Source: Novosphingobium sp. EMRT-2 (GTDB taxonomy: Bacteria; Pseudomonadota; Alphaproteobacteria; Sphingomonadales; Sphingomonadaceae). Taken from it: 64,000 nucleotides of DNA. The DNA lies in NCBI RefSeq assembly GCF_005145025.1, contig NZ_CP039695.1, positions 2,227,501 through 2,291,500 of the forward strand. Reading direction: 5' to 3'. Positions 27,151-35,122 of the stretch are shown here, piece by piece. The position numbers and the translations under genes were made by a program. The number at the start of each line of letters is the position of its first letter. Within the stretch, counting starts at the first letter, position 1. Under the pieces are notes generated by a model. That model had not been told where the DNA came from. It saw only the letters and a list, made by a program, of their open reading frames with translations, and did not search any database.

Positions 27151-28941
27151 TTACTGCACCCCGTGCATCAGCCGCTTGAGCGGCACGGCCAGCAGCAGCA
27201 GGACCACACCGATGATCACCGCGGCCCAGCCGATCGTGCTGAACACCGCCGTATAGGTATCGAGGCTGACCTTCAGGTTGGTCACCTGCCCGCCCACGGT
27301 TTCCACGCTGGCCACCTGCGCGACAATGCCTGCCACGTATTGCGCCACCGAAATCGACAGGAACCAGACGCCCATCATCAGGCCGACGATCCGCGCCAGC
27401 GAAAGCTTGGTGATCATGCTGAGACCGACCGGCGAAATGCACAGTTCCGAGATCGAATGGATGAGATAGAGCCCGGCCAGCCACCACACCGCGACCTTGT
27501 AGTCCGGCCCCACGAACCGCGTGCCCCAGACAAGGAACAGGAAGCCCGCGCCCACGCCAGCCAGCGCGATGCCGAACTTCACCGGAATGCTCGGCTCCAG
27601 CCCGCGCGCCGCAAGGCTCGTCCACAGGATCGACATCACCGGCGCCAGCGCGACGATGAAGAAGGCGTTGAAGAACTGCGTCTGCCCGGCGGAAATCGAG
27701 AACCACCCGAAGATCGAAAGATCGGTGTTGCGGTCGGCGAACAGCGTCAGCGACGATCCCGCCTGTTCGAACAGGGTCCAGAACACCGTGTTGAACACGA
27801 TCAGGACCATGGCGGCGACCATCATCTGGAACTCGACGCGGTTGCCGGTTTTCCACGCATAGCCAAGGATCACCGGCACAGCGAGAATGAACGTGCCGAA
27901 CAGCAACTTGCCCATCAGCGGCAGGGCCATGACATAGGCCAGGATGCCCGCTTCGCCGGCTTCCACCGGCTTGGCCGCCATCAGGTTCTGGAACAGGAAC
28001 AGGGCCACCGGCACGGCCAGCACCGCGCCGATGTAGATCGCCAGCGACCGGTCCTTCACGCCCGCCGGCGGCTCGCCATAGCCGCGCAGCCGCCCGCCAT
28101 CGAACTGGATCAGGCTCCACGAGAACACCATGCCCACCGCGGCAAGGCCGAAGCCCGCCCACCAGCCGACGGTATCGGCCAGCAGCGGACACAGGAGCTG
28201 CGAGAACAGCGAACCGAGGTTGATGCCCATGTAGAAGATCGTGAACCCGGCATCGCGGCGGCGATCGCCCTTGGCGTAGAGTTCGCCGACCATGGTCGAG
28301 ATGTTCGGCTTGAAGAACCCGTTGCCGACCGTGACGAGCGAAAGGCCGAGCAAGAGCAGCAGCGTGAACAGCGGCGAACGCTCGCCGCTCGCCTCGAACC
28401 CGCCCTTCGCCACCGACCGCGCGACCGTGCCGTCCGCCGCCAGCAGCGAGACGGTTCCATCCTCGTTGCCCCGGATCAACAGCTTGTCGGGGCCGCTCAC
28501 GAGGTAGCGCTTCTCGGTTCCGGTGCTGGTCGGGCGGTCCACCGCGTTCTCGGTCACGACCTCGTAGCGCTGCCCGTCGATCAGGGCGTGCGGCTTTGCC
28601 GTTTCACCGCCAAAGCACAGCACGAAATAGCCCAGCGCCATCATCAGCGCCCCGAACTTCACCGAGCGCTTCGACCCGAGATAGCGGTCGGCGATCAGCC
28701 CCCCCACCAGCGGGGTGAGATAGACCAGCGCGGTGAAGCCGCCGTAGAGGCCGTTGGTGGTGCTGTCGCTGAACAGGAAGTGCTTGGTGAGGTAGAGCGT
28801 CAGCAGCGCCCGCATGCCGTAGTAGCCGAACCGTTCCCACATCTCGGTGGTGAACAGGCGGGCGAGCTGGCGGGGATGGCCGAACCATCCAGTATCCGCC
28901 GAACCGGGAGCGGCCTGCGCCGCATCATGCGAAACTGTCAT
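27151..28941 (-). CDS. POT-family proton-coupled oligopeptide transporter
   Basis: This roughly 596-residue inner-membrane transporter imports di- and tripeptides with protons. POT signatures are present: ERFGYYGMRALLTLYL in helix 1, GGLIADRYLGSKRSV, FFKPNISTMVGELY and FYMGINLGSLFSQ. An insert of about 80 residues between early helices (ETAKPHALIDGQRYEV onward) is found in several sphingomonad homologues. The ATG at 28941 is chosen; a GTG lies 18 bp earlier. It is the first gene of a unit with the two amidohydrolases and is divergent from a GntR regulator. Confidence 0.93.
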   Translation of the reverse strand: MTVSHDAAQAAPGSADTGWFGHPRQLARLFTTEMWERFGYYGMRALLTLYLTKHFLFSDSTTNGLYGGFTALVYLTPLVGGLIADRYLGSKRSVKFGALMMALGYFVLCFGGETAKPHALIDGQRYEVVTENAVDRPTSTGTEKRYLVSGPDKLLIRGNEDGTVSLLAADGTVARSVAKGGFEASGERSPLFTLLLLLGLSLVTVGNGFFKPNISTMVGELYAKGDRRRDAGFTIFYMGINLGSLFSQLLCPLLADTVGWWAGFGLAAVGMVFSWSLIQFDGGRLRGYGEPPAGVKDRSLAIYIGAVLAVPVALFLFQNLMAAKPVEAGEAGILAYVMALPLMGKLLFGTFILAVPVILGYAWKTGNRVEFQMMVAAMVLIVFNTVFWTLFEQAGSSLTLFADRNTDLSIFGWFSISAGQTQFFNAFFIVALAPVMSILWTSLAARGLEPSIPVKFGIALAGVGAGFLFLVWGTRFVGPDYKVAVWWLAGLYLIHSISELCISPVGLSMITKLSLARIVGLMMGVWFLSISVAQYVAGIVAQVASVETVGGQVTNLKVSLDTYTAVFSTIGWAAVIIGVVLLLLAVPLKRLMHGVQ

Positions 28942-29202
28942 CGGGGCAATGCTCTCCACCTACCATCGAGACGCCGGTCGCGGAGCCGCGCCGGCATCGT
29001 CCATAGGCGCGCAAACTAGCGTCAAATGCTGGCAAGAGAAGAAACTAATCGCGCCCGAAACCAGTTCGAAACGATCATGCGGCGCGCAACCGGCGGCATC
29101 CCGCGCACACCCGCGCAAATCGCGCCGGCACGACATAAAATTGCGCGTTAAGCCGGTCGCATACCATTTGCGCGCCAAGCTGTATTATGCCACTAGATCA
29201 CC

Positions 29203-29562
29203 ATGAGCATGGCCAGCCGCCCCGTCTATCTCAAGCTGCGCGACCAGATCGCCGCGGCCATTATCGAAGGCCGCTACCCCGATGGCGCCATGCTGCCTTC
29301 CGTGCGCGCCTTTGCCGCCGAGCAGGGCGCCAACCCGCTGACGGTGGCCAAGGCCTATCAGCAGTTCCAGGATGAAGGGCTGGTCCATGTGCAGCGCGGA
29401 ATCGGCATGTTCGTCGCTCCGGGCGCGGCGCGAATCCTGCTCGAACGCGAACGGCAGGCCTTCCTGAGCGACGAATGGCCCCACATCGCCACCCGAATCC
29501 GGCGGTTAGGCCTGAATGCGGACGCCTTATTGCACGAAAACGGCCTTGAATCGGTCAAATAG
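29203..29562 (+). CDS. GntR-family (YtrA-like) transcriptional regulator
   Basis: This short 119-residue GntR regulator has a winged helix (YLKLRDQIAAAIIEGRYPDGAMLPSVRAFAAEQGANPLTVAKAYQQFQDEGLVHVQRGIGMFV) and a small helical C-terminal part without a ligand domain, as in the YtrA subfamily. It is divergent from the POT-amidohydrolase unit across 261 bp that look AT-rich for this genome near the start. It probably controls that unit; the effector is unknown. Confidence 0.9.
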   Translation: MSMASRPVYLKLRDQIAAAIIEGRYPDGAMLPSVRAFAAEQGANPLTVAKAYQQFQDEGLVHVQRGIGMFVAPGAARILLERERQAFLSDEWPHIATRIRRLGLNADALLHENGLESVK

Positions 29563-29721
29563 CACCATTTCGCAACGGTTCCCTCACAATCGATAGATTG
29601 TGCGGCATCGCGCTGTCTGGCAAAATCCCCGACCACGTCATCGATGGGGGTCGATATGACGCGGGAAAGCGGTTTCGCTTTCTTCTTGGGGATGCCTTCA
29701 TGGCATCGGCGGAGGGTAGGT

Positions 29722-30003
29722 ATGATCAGGTCTGAATTGCTGCAGGAGCTGGGGCGCGAAAGCCCCGGTCTGCGTGCCGAGGAAATCGAGCGGGTCGTCG
29801 ACGTGTTTTTCGACGAGATCGCCAAGCGCCTTGCCGAAGGCGGCCGCGTGGAACTGCGCGGTTTCGGCGCCTTTTCCACGCGCGAGCGCGAAGCCCGCAA
29901 GGGCCGCAATCCGCGCACGGGCGAAGCGGTGGACGTGCCGGACAAGCGCGTGCCCTATTTCAAGCCCGGCAAAGAAATGCGCCAGCGCCTTAACGCGGAC
30001 TGA
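29722..30003 (+). CDS. ihfB: Integration host factor beta subunit
   Basis: This 93-residue DNA-bending protein of the HU/IHF family opens [10 protein letters not shown] and has [29 protein letters not shown] followed by the arm [27 protein letters not shown]. The ATG at 29722 follows GGAGG; an upstream in-frame ATG at 29644 would add 26 unrelated residues and is rejected. Calling it the beta subunit, rather than alpha or HU, rests on the [12 protein letters not shown] arm. Confidence 0.93.
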   Translation: MIRSELLQELGRESPGLRAEEIERVVDVFFDEIAKRLAEGGRVELRGFGAFSTREREARKGRNPRTGEAVDVPDKRVPYFKPGKEMRQRLNAD

Positions 30004-30146
30004 CTGGCCGGTCGGGATGCAGCACGGTCCGGCGCGCGATCCGGCGGCGCCGGGCCGGCTTCCCGCAAACCAATCCTCCCGAACATAATCGGCGGACTGC
30101 ATTGCGGCGGTGATGCCGTTGTGCCAATCGCTCCATCACCCATTCG
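30004..30146. other. Gap between ihfB and tRNA-Leu, no gene seen
   Basis: The 143 bp hold GC-rich self-complementary stretches (GGCCGG near the start and CCGGGCCGGC about 50 bp on) that could end the ihfB message. I see no further gene and no clear tRNA promoter. Confidence 0.5.
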
Positions 30147-30231
30147 GCGGACGTGGCGGAATGGTAGACGCAGGGGACTTAAAATCCCTTGGGCATAGCC
30201 CGTGCGGGTTCGAGTCCCGCTGTCCGCACCA
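30147..30231 (+). tRNA. tRNA-Leu (anticodon UAA)
   Basis: This is an 85-nt tRNA with a long variable arm. The acceptor stem is GCGGACG against TGTCCGC and the CCA end is encoded. The anticodon loop CTTAAAA gives UAA and the T-arm is CGGGTTCGAGTCCCG. It is a class II tRNA, consistent with leucine. Confidence 0.96.
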
Positions 30232-30399
30232 TTTCCGAGATATTTCATCCGCCTAGGTAATCGTGCGGACGAAATTATCTGGCGTCGAGCCGCGTCATGG
30301 TAACCGCCCGGAAAGACTTTGCACGCTATTGAACTCATCGGTCGGGGCGTGTGTGCGCCCGGCCCGAATACCAACAGATAGCGTACAAGGGGACAGGGC

Positions 30400-31077
30400 T
30401 TGGCCCAGGAACACGATCTGCCGACGCCACCGCGTCAGGACATGCAGACTCTGCCTGCCGGCGCCGAACTGCGCGCCGCCCCCCGCTTCACGCTGCTGAT
30501 CCGCGCCGCCAAGCTGATCGCCGATGGCCGCGAATTCCTGTGCATCATCCGCGACGCATCGGCCACCGGCCTCAAGGTCCGCCTGTTCACGCCGCTGCCC
30601 GAACACAAATCGCTGCTGGTCGAACTGGGCAGTGGCGAACGCTACCCGATCGAAGTGGTCTGGACCGCCGACGACCACGTCGGCGTGCGCTTCGTGGAAG
30701 CCATCGACGTCGAACGGCTGCTCCACGAGAACCAGGGCATCCACGCCAAGCGGCAGGTGCGGCTGCGCATCGCGCTTGAAGGCCTGCTCTATTCGGGCGG
30801 GGAAACGGTCCCGGTTTCGTTCGACAACATCTCGCAGCAGGGCGCGCGCATCGAAAGCGAGAAGTGGCTGCTCATCAACGAGCTGGTGCGGATCGAAACG
30901 AGCGCGTTGCCGCCGATCTACGCAAAGGTCCGCTGGCGCAATCATCCGCATTACGGCCTGCTGTTCGAGCAGACCTTCAAGCTTGATGAACTGGCGCGCA
31001 TTTCCGCCACGCTGCAGCCGGCCCCGGATGCGCAGCAGGCCCCGGATAGCGGCGATTCGGCCAGCCGCGCGGGTTGA
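30400..31077 (+). CDS. Tandem PilZ-domain protein
   Basis: This 225-residue cytoplasmic protein has two PilZ-like domains. In the first, an RxxxR pattern (RAAPRF) and DASATG fit the c-di-GMP-binding signature RxxxR...D/NxSxxG. In the second, NISQQG is intact but the arginine motif is altered (KRQVRLR), so it may not bind. The C-terminal tail is Ala-, Pro- and Ser-rich. The start appears to be TTG at 30400 after AAGGGG; an ATG at 30442 is the alternative. It could be a c-di-GMP effector for motility or surface polysaccharide. The polysaccharide-like genes downstream agree with the latter. Confidence 0.82.
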   Translation: MAQEHDLPTPPRQDMQTLPAGAELRAAPRFTLLIRAAKLIADGREFLCIIRDASATGLKVRLFTPLPEHKSLLVELGSGERYPIEVVWTADDHVGVRFVEAIDVERLLHENQGIHAKRQVRLRIALEGLLYSGGETVPVSFDNISQQGARIESEKWLLINELVRIETSALPPIYAKVRWRNHPHYGLLFEQTFKLDELARISATLQPAPDAQQAPDSGDSASRAG

Positions 31078-31114
31078 AAATAGCGCGGCGATTCCTCCCG
31101 TTTCGGCGAGGTCG

Positions 31115-31129
31115 TTAACCACCCCTTAG
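31115..31129 (+). promoter_or_regulatory. Putative CtrA-binding box (TTAA-N7-TTAG)
   Basis: TTAA (31115-31118) and TTAG (31126-31129) are spaced by exactly 7 bp, one mismatch from the CtrA consensus. The box lies 65 bp before the flavoprotein gene at 31180, in a region AT-rich for this genome. Confidence 0.5.
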
Positions 31130-31179
31130 CCAATTTCCTTCATCTCCTGTGGCAGACAAAACCGCGTGGACGGGGAAAT

Positions 31180-32823
31180 ATGATGGTTAACGCAGGGTGC
31201 TCTTCGGTTGAATCGAGCCAGCAATACGATGTCGATGTCGCGATCATCGGTGCCGGTCCCGCTGGCCTCACCGCCGGATACCTTCTTTCCAAGCAGGGCT
31301 ACAGCGTGGCCGTGATCGAAAAGGACACGCGCTACGTCGGCGGCATCAGCCGCACCGTCGAGCACGACGGCTATCGCTTCGACATCGGCGGGCACCGCTT
31401 CTTCTCGAAGAGCAAGCAGGTGGTCGACCTGTGGAACGAGATCCTGCCCGACGACTTCATCCAGCGCCCGCGCATGAGCCGCATCTACTACGAGGGCAAG
31501 TTCTACAGCTATCCGCTGCGCGCGTTCGAGGCGCTGTGGAACCTTGGCATCGTGCGCTCCACGCTGTGCATGGCTAGCTTCGCCAAGGCCAAGGCGTTCC
31601 CGAAGAAGGCCGTCAAGAGCTTCGAGGACTGGACCACCAACCAGTTCGGCTGGAAGCTCTATTCGATCTTCTTCAAGACCTATACCGAGAAGGTCTGGGG
31701 CATGCCCTGTGACGAGATGAGCGCCGACTGGGCCGCCCAGCGCATCAAGGGCCTGTCTCTGGGCGCGGCGGTGCTCGATGGCCTCAAGCGCAGCCTGGGG
31801 CTGAACAAGCGGCCGAATGACGGCATGCAGACCAAGACCCTGCTCGAAACGTTCCGCTATCCGCGCCTTGGCCCCGGCATGATGTGGGAAGCCGCGCGCG
31901 ACAAGGTGATCGCCGCCGGCAGTCATGTGCTGATGGGCCACGCGATGAAGCAGCTGGCCAGCGATGGCCAGGGTGGCTGGCGCCTTTCCGCCACTCGCGT
32001 CGATGCCGATGGCACGATCCAGGGCGAAACGCTGATCCGCGCGCGCCATGCGATCAGTTCCGCACCGATGCGCGAACTGGCCACGCGCCTGCACCCGTTG
32101 CCCGCCACCACGCTGGAGGCCAACCGGCTGCGCTATCGCGATTTCCTCACCGTCGCCCTGAAGATCCGTTCGGAAGACCTCTTCCCCGACAACTGGATCT
32201 ACATCCACGACAGCAAGGTAAAAGTCGGCCGCATCCAGAACTTCCGTTCGTGGTCGCCCGAGATGGTGCCGGACGAAACGGTCGCCTGCGTGGGTCTCGA
32301 ATACTTCTGCTTCGAAGGCGATGACCTCTGGGCCTCGTCGGACGAGGCGCTGGTCGAACTGGCGACGAAGGAAATGGCCATCCTTGGCCTGGTCCGTCCC
32401 GAACAGGTCATCGGCGGCGTGGTCGTGCGCCAGGAAAAGGCCTATCCGGTCTATGACGACGAATATGCCGCCAACGTCGCCGCGATGCGGGCCGAACTGG
32501 AAGCGGCCTATCCCACGCTGCACCTTGTGGGCCGCAACGGGATGCACCGTTACAACAACCAGGATCACGCGATGATGACCGCGATGCTCACGGTCGAAAA
32601 CATCATCGCCGAACGCCGTGTCTATGACATCTGGTGCGTTAACGAGGACGCCGAATACCACGAGGCGGGCGACGAAGGCGAACAGCAGGCGCTGCCCGCC
32701 GGCCGCGCGCCGCTGAGCGAGGATCAGGCCGCCGCGCTCGCATCGGTGCGTGATGTGCCGGAACGCATCCCCGCCACTGCGGAAGCACCCGTCTCGGGCA
32801 AGCCCGGCCGCCGCGCCGCCTGA
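31180..32823 (+). CDS. UDP-galactopyranose-mutase-like FAD flavoprotein
   Basis: This 547-residue NAD(P)/FAD-binding amine-oxidase-like protein has the FAD motif VAIIGAGPAGLTAGYLL, the GGISRTV and FDIGGHRFFSKS blocks, and the late QDHAMMTAMLTVENI segment that closes the flavin site. It is related to UDP-galactopyranose mutases and protoporphyrinogen oxidases but longer, with a disordered Pro- and Ala-rich tail. Two ATGs (31180 and 31183) can start it. It is followed by GtrA and a GT-C-like membrane protein, which points to polyprenyl-linked sugar or cell-surface glycan metabolism. Confidence 0.85.
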   Translation: MMVNAGCSSVESSQQYDVDVAIIGAGPAGLTAGYLLSKQGYSVAVIEKDTRYVGGISRTVEHDGYRFDIGGHRFFSKSKQVVDLWNEILPDDFIQRPRMSRIYYEGKFYSYPLRAFEALWNLGIVRSTLCMASFAKAKAFPKKAVKSFEDWTTNQFGWKLYSIFFKTYTEKVWGMPCDEMSADWAAQRIKGLSLGAAVLDGLKRSLGLNKRPNDGMQTKTLLETFRYPRLGPGMMWEAARDKVIAAGSHVLMGHAMKQLASDGQGGWRLSATRVDADGTIQGETLIRARHAISSAPMRELATRLHPLPATTLEANRLRYRDFLTVALKIRSEDLFPDNWIYIHDSKVKVGRIQNFRSWSPEMVPDETVACVGLEYFCFEGDDLWASSDEALVELATKEMAILGLVRPEQVIGGVVVRQEKAYPVYDDEYAANVAAMRAELEAAYPTLHLVGRNGMHRYNNQDHAMMTAMLTVENIIAERRVYDIWCVNEDAEYHEAGDEGEQQALPAGRAPLSEDQAAALASVRDVPERIPATAEAPVSGKPGRRAA

Positions 32824-32867
32824 TCGCCCCGTCCTGTTCGCCGCGCCCGCCTGAAGGATCGCCATCG

Positions 32868-33281
32868 ATGACCGAGGTCGTGCTTCCGCTGTTCCATCGC
32901 CTGCGGCAGGCAACGCTGGTGCGTTACCTGCTGGCCAGCATCGGCGCGCTGGCGGTGGATATGGGATGTTTCCTGGCCCTGCTCGAAGCCGGCCTTCCCG
33001 CCATTGCGGCTTCGGCCATCGGTTATACCTTCGGCATCGCGGCTCACTGGCTGCTCTCCAGCCGCAAGGTCTTCGCCGATCAGGTGGCGCTTTCCGGCCC
33101 GGCCCGCACCCGCCAGAAGGCCATGTTCGTGGTTTCCGCGCTAATCGGACTGGGGCTCACGACCGTCATCGTGGGTCTGTTCAGCGCTGTTGGCATTGAT
33201 CCGCGCGTGGCGAAGGTCACCGCGATCGTCGCCAGCTTCGCCACGACGTGGATATTGCGCAAGCGAGTCGTCTTCCGGTGA
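32868..33281 (+). CDS. GtrA-family membrane protein
   Basis: This 137-residue protein has four predicted helices and the GtrA signature (LVRYLLASIGALAVDMGCFLALL, AHWLLSSRKVF, WILRKRVVFR). Family members take part in moving polyprenyl-phosphate-linked sugars across the membrane for surface glycan modification. It starts 44 bp after the flavoprotein stop and overlaps the next gene by 4 bp (GTGA). Confidence 0.92.
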   Translation: MTEVVLPLFHRLRQATLVRYLLASIGALAVDMGCFLALLEAGLPAIAASAIGYTFGIAAHWLLSSRKVFADQVALSGPARTRQKAMFVVSALIGLGLTTVIVGLFSAVGIDPRVAKVTAIVASFATTWILRKRVVFR

Positions 33282-35122
33282 ACGGAGCGGGTTTCAACGC
33301 CGCTATCCCTGGCCGGGGCCTGTCACCGGCCGCGGGCGCGGTCCGTGGCGGAACAGCGGCGGGCGGGACGTCGGGTTTCGGCTGGCCCACCGTGGTTCGC
33401 GCCGTGCTGGTCTGGCTGGTGCTCTGCATCATCCTGTTCACCGCCACACGCACCGCGATCGCGACGATGCGCTTCGCCGATCCCGACGATGCGCTGCGCC
33501 TGCTGGAAGTGCGCGATCTGCTGGGCGGGCAGAACTGGTTCGACGTCCACCAATATCGCGTCGCCGCGCCCGAAGGCGTGCCGATGCACTGGTCGCGGCT
33601 GGTCGATATACCGATTGCCGGCCTGATCCTGCTGCTGCGCCCGCTGGTGGGCGCCGCTGGAGCAGAGACGGTCGCACTGGTCGCCGTGCCGTTGCTGACG
33701 CTGCTCTGCGCGCTGCTGCTGATCGCGCGCCTCGCCGTGCGGCTGTTCGATCAGGAAGTGGCCGGCATCGCCTGCCTGGTCGGCGCGATCGCGAGCCCCG
33801 TGCTGTTCCAGTTCATGCCGATGCGCATCGATCACCACGGCTGGCAGATCGTGCTGGCGCTGCTGGCGTTCAACGGCCTGACCGCGCGCGATGCGCTGCG
33901 CGGGGGCACGGTGATCGGCCTCGCGCTGGCGGCGCAACTGGCGATCTCGATCGAAGGACTACCGGTCGCCGCGCTGTTCCTCGGCGTGTGCGCGCTGCGC
34001 GGCCTGCGCAATCCGGGCGAACGCCACGCCTGGCTGGCCCATGCCGCCACCGCGCTGGCGCTCGGCTCGATCGCCCTGTTCCTCGGTACGCGCGGCCTGC
34101 TTGATCCGGTCAACCATTGCGATGCGATATCGCCGGTGCACGTTGCCGTGTTCGCCTGGGGCGCCATCGGCGCGAACGCGCTGCGCCTGGCCGCGCCGCG
34201 CGCGCTGGCGGTGCAGATCGGCGCGCTGGCGGTGATCGGCGCGGGCGCGCTGAGCCTGTTGCTGCTGGTCGCCCCGCAATGCGGCACCGGCGCGTTCGCG
34301 GAAATGGACCCCGTTGTCCGCAAATACTGGTACAGCGCGGTCAAGGAAGGCCTGCCGGTGTGGAACATGCCACCGCTCAACGCGGTGACGATGATCTTCA
34401 CCCCGCTGTTCGGCCTGCTCGCGACGGCCTGGTACTGGCGCCGCGCGTCCTCCGCGCCGGAACGCCTGCTGTGGCTCGATCTGCTGCTGATCCTGCTGGG
34501 CGCCTATGGCGTCGGCCTGCTGGTCGCGCGCGCATCAGGCACGGCCTGCGTCTTCGCGGCGGTGCCGCTCACCGCGCTGGTGCGCGATGGCATCACCGCC
34601 CTGCGTACGCGCGGCATGTCCGCGCGCATTGCGGGTTACGCCGTGGCCGCCGTGGTGCTGCTGCCCGCGCTCCCTGTGTTCCTGTGGAACGCCCGGGGAC
34701 CGGCCCGCCACGACGCGCCGCCCACGGCCTTCCACGTCACCCGCTGCCAGTACGCGCAAGCCGCGAGGGCGCTCGACAGGCTGCCCCCGACCGACCTGTT
34801 CGCGCCGCTCGACATTGGTCCCAATCTGCTGGTCTATTCACACCACCGCGTGATCGCCACCGGCCACCACCGCGGATCGGCGGCCATGCGCGACGTGATC
34901 GACGCCTTTATCGGCACGCCCGAACAAGCGCACGCGATCGTCCGTCGCCGCCACGCGACGATGGTCGTGCTCTGCCCCGACATCAACGAGCCGCAATATT
35001 ACGCCGACGCCGCCCCCGACGGGCTTGCCGCGCGCCTGCTCAAGGGCAAGCCGCCCGCCTGGCTGCAACCTATCGATCCCGCGCCGGGTTCGCACTTGCG
35101 GTTCTGGCGCGTGGTGGACTGA
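33278..35122 (+). CDS. Polytopic GT-C-like glycosyltransferase membrane protein
   Basis: This 614-residue protein has about 11-12 membrane helices and a soluble C-terminal domain of about 130 residues. After the first helix an extracytoplasmic loop carries ADPDDALRLLEVRDLL and VPMHWSRLVD. The acidic pair and neighbouring residues resemble the DxD/DD loop of oligosaccharyltransferase-like GT-C enzymes. The start is a GTG at 33278 overlapping gtrA. With GtrA and the UGM-like flavoprotein it forms a plausible glycan-modification operon. I cannot name a substrate, and an earlier open stretch in frame is an overlap with gtrA. Confidence 0.82.
   Translation: MNGAGFNAAIPGRGLSPAAGAVRGGTAAGGTSGFGWPTVVRAVLVWLVLCIILFTATRTAIATMRFADPDDALRLLEVRDLLGGQNWFDVHQYRVAAPEGVPMHWSRLVDIPIAGLILLLRPLVGAAGAETVALVAVPLLTLLCALLLIARLAVRLFDQEVAGIACLVGAIASPVLFQFMPMRIDHHGWQIVLALLAFNGLTARDALRGGTVIGLALAAQLAISIEGLPVAALFLGVCALRGLRNPGERHAWLAHAATALALGSIALFLGTRGLLDPVNHCDAISPVHVAVFAWGAIGANALRLAAPRALAVQIGALAVIGAGALSLLLLVAPQCGTGAFAEMDPVVRKYWYSAVKEGLPVWNMPPLNAVTMIFTPLFGLLATAWYWRRASSAPERLLWLDLLLILLGAYGVGLLVARASGTACVFAAVPLTALVRDGITALRTRGMSARIAGYAVAAVVLLPALPVFLWNARGPARHDAPPTAFHVTRCQYAQAARALDRLPPTDLFAPLDIGPNLLVYSHHRVIATGHHRGSAAMRDVIDAFIGTPEQAHAIVRRRHATMVVLCPDINEPQYYADAAPDGLAARLLKGKPPAWLQPIDPAPGSHLRFWRVVD

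Noticed and set aside
26044..29019. A 991-codon plus-strand open frame opposite the amidohydrolase and POT genes
   Set aside because: It is antisense to two clear genes and crosses their boundary, so it is a GC-frame artefact.
30263..30499. A short open frame just after the tRNA-Leu gene
   Set aside because: It overlaps the PilZ gene in another frame and has no ribosome site or family likeness.
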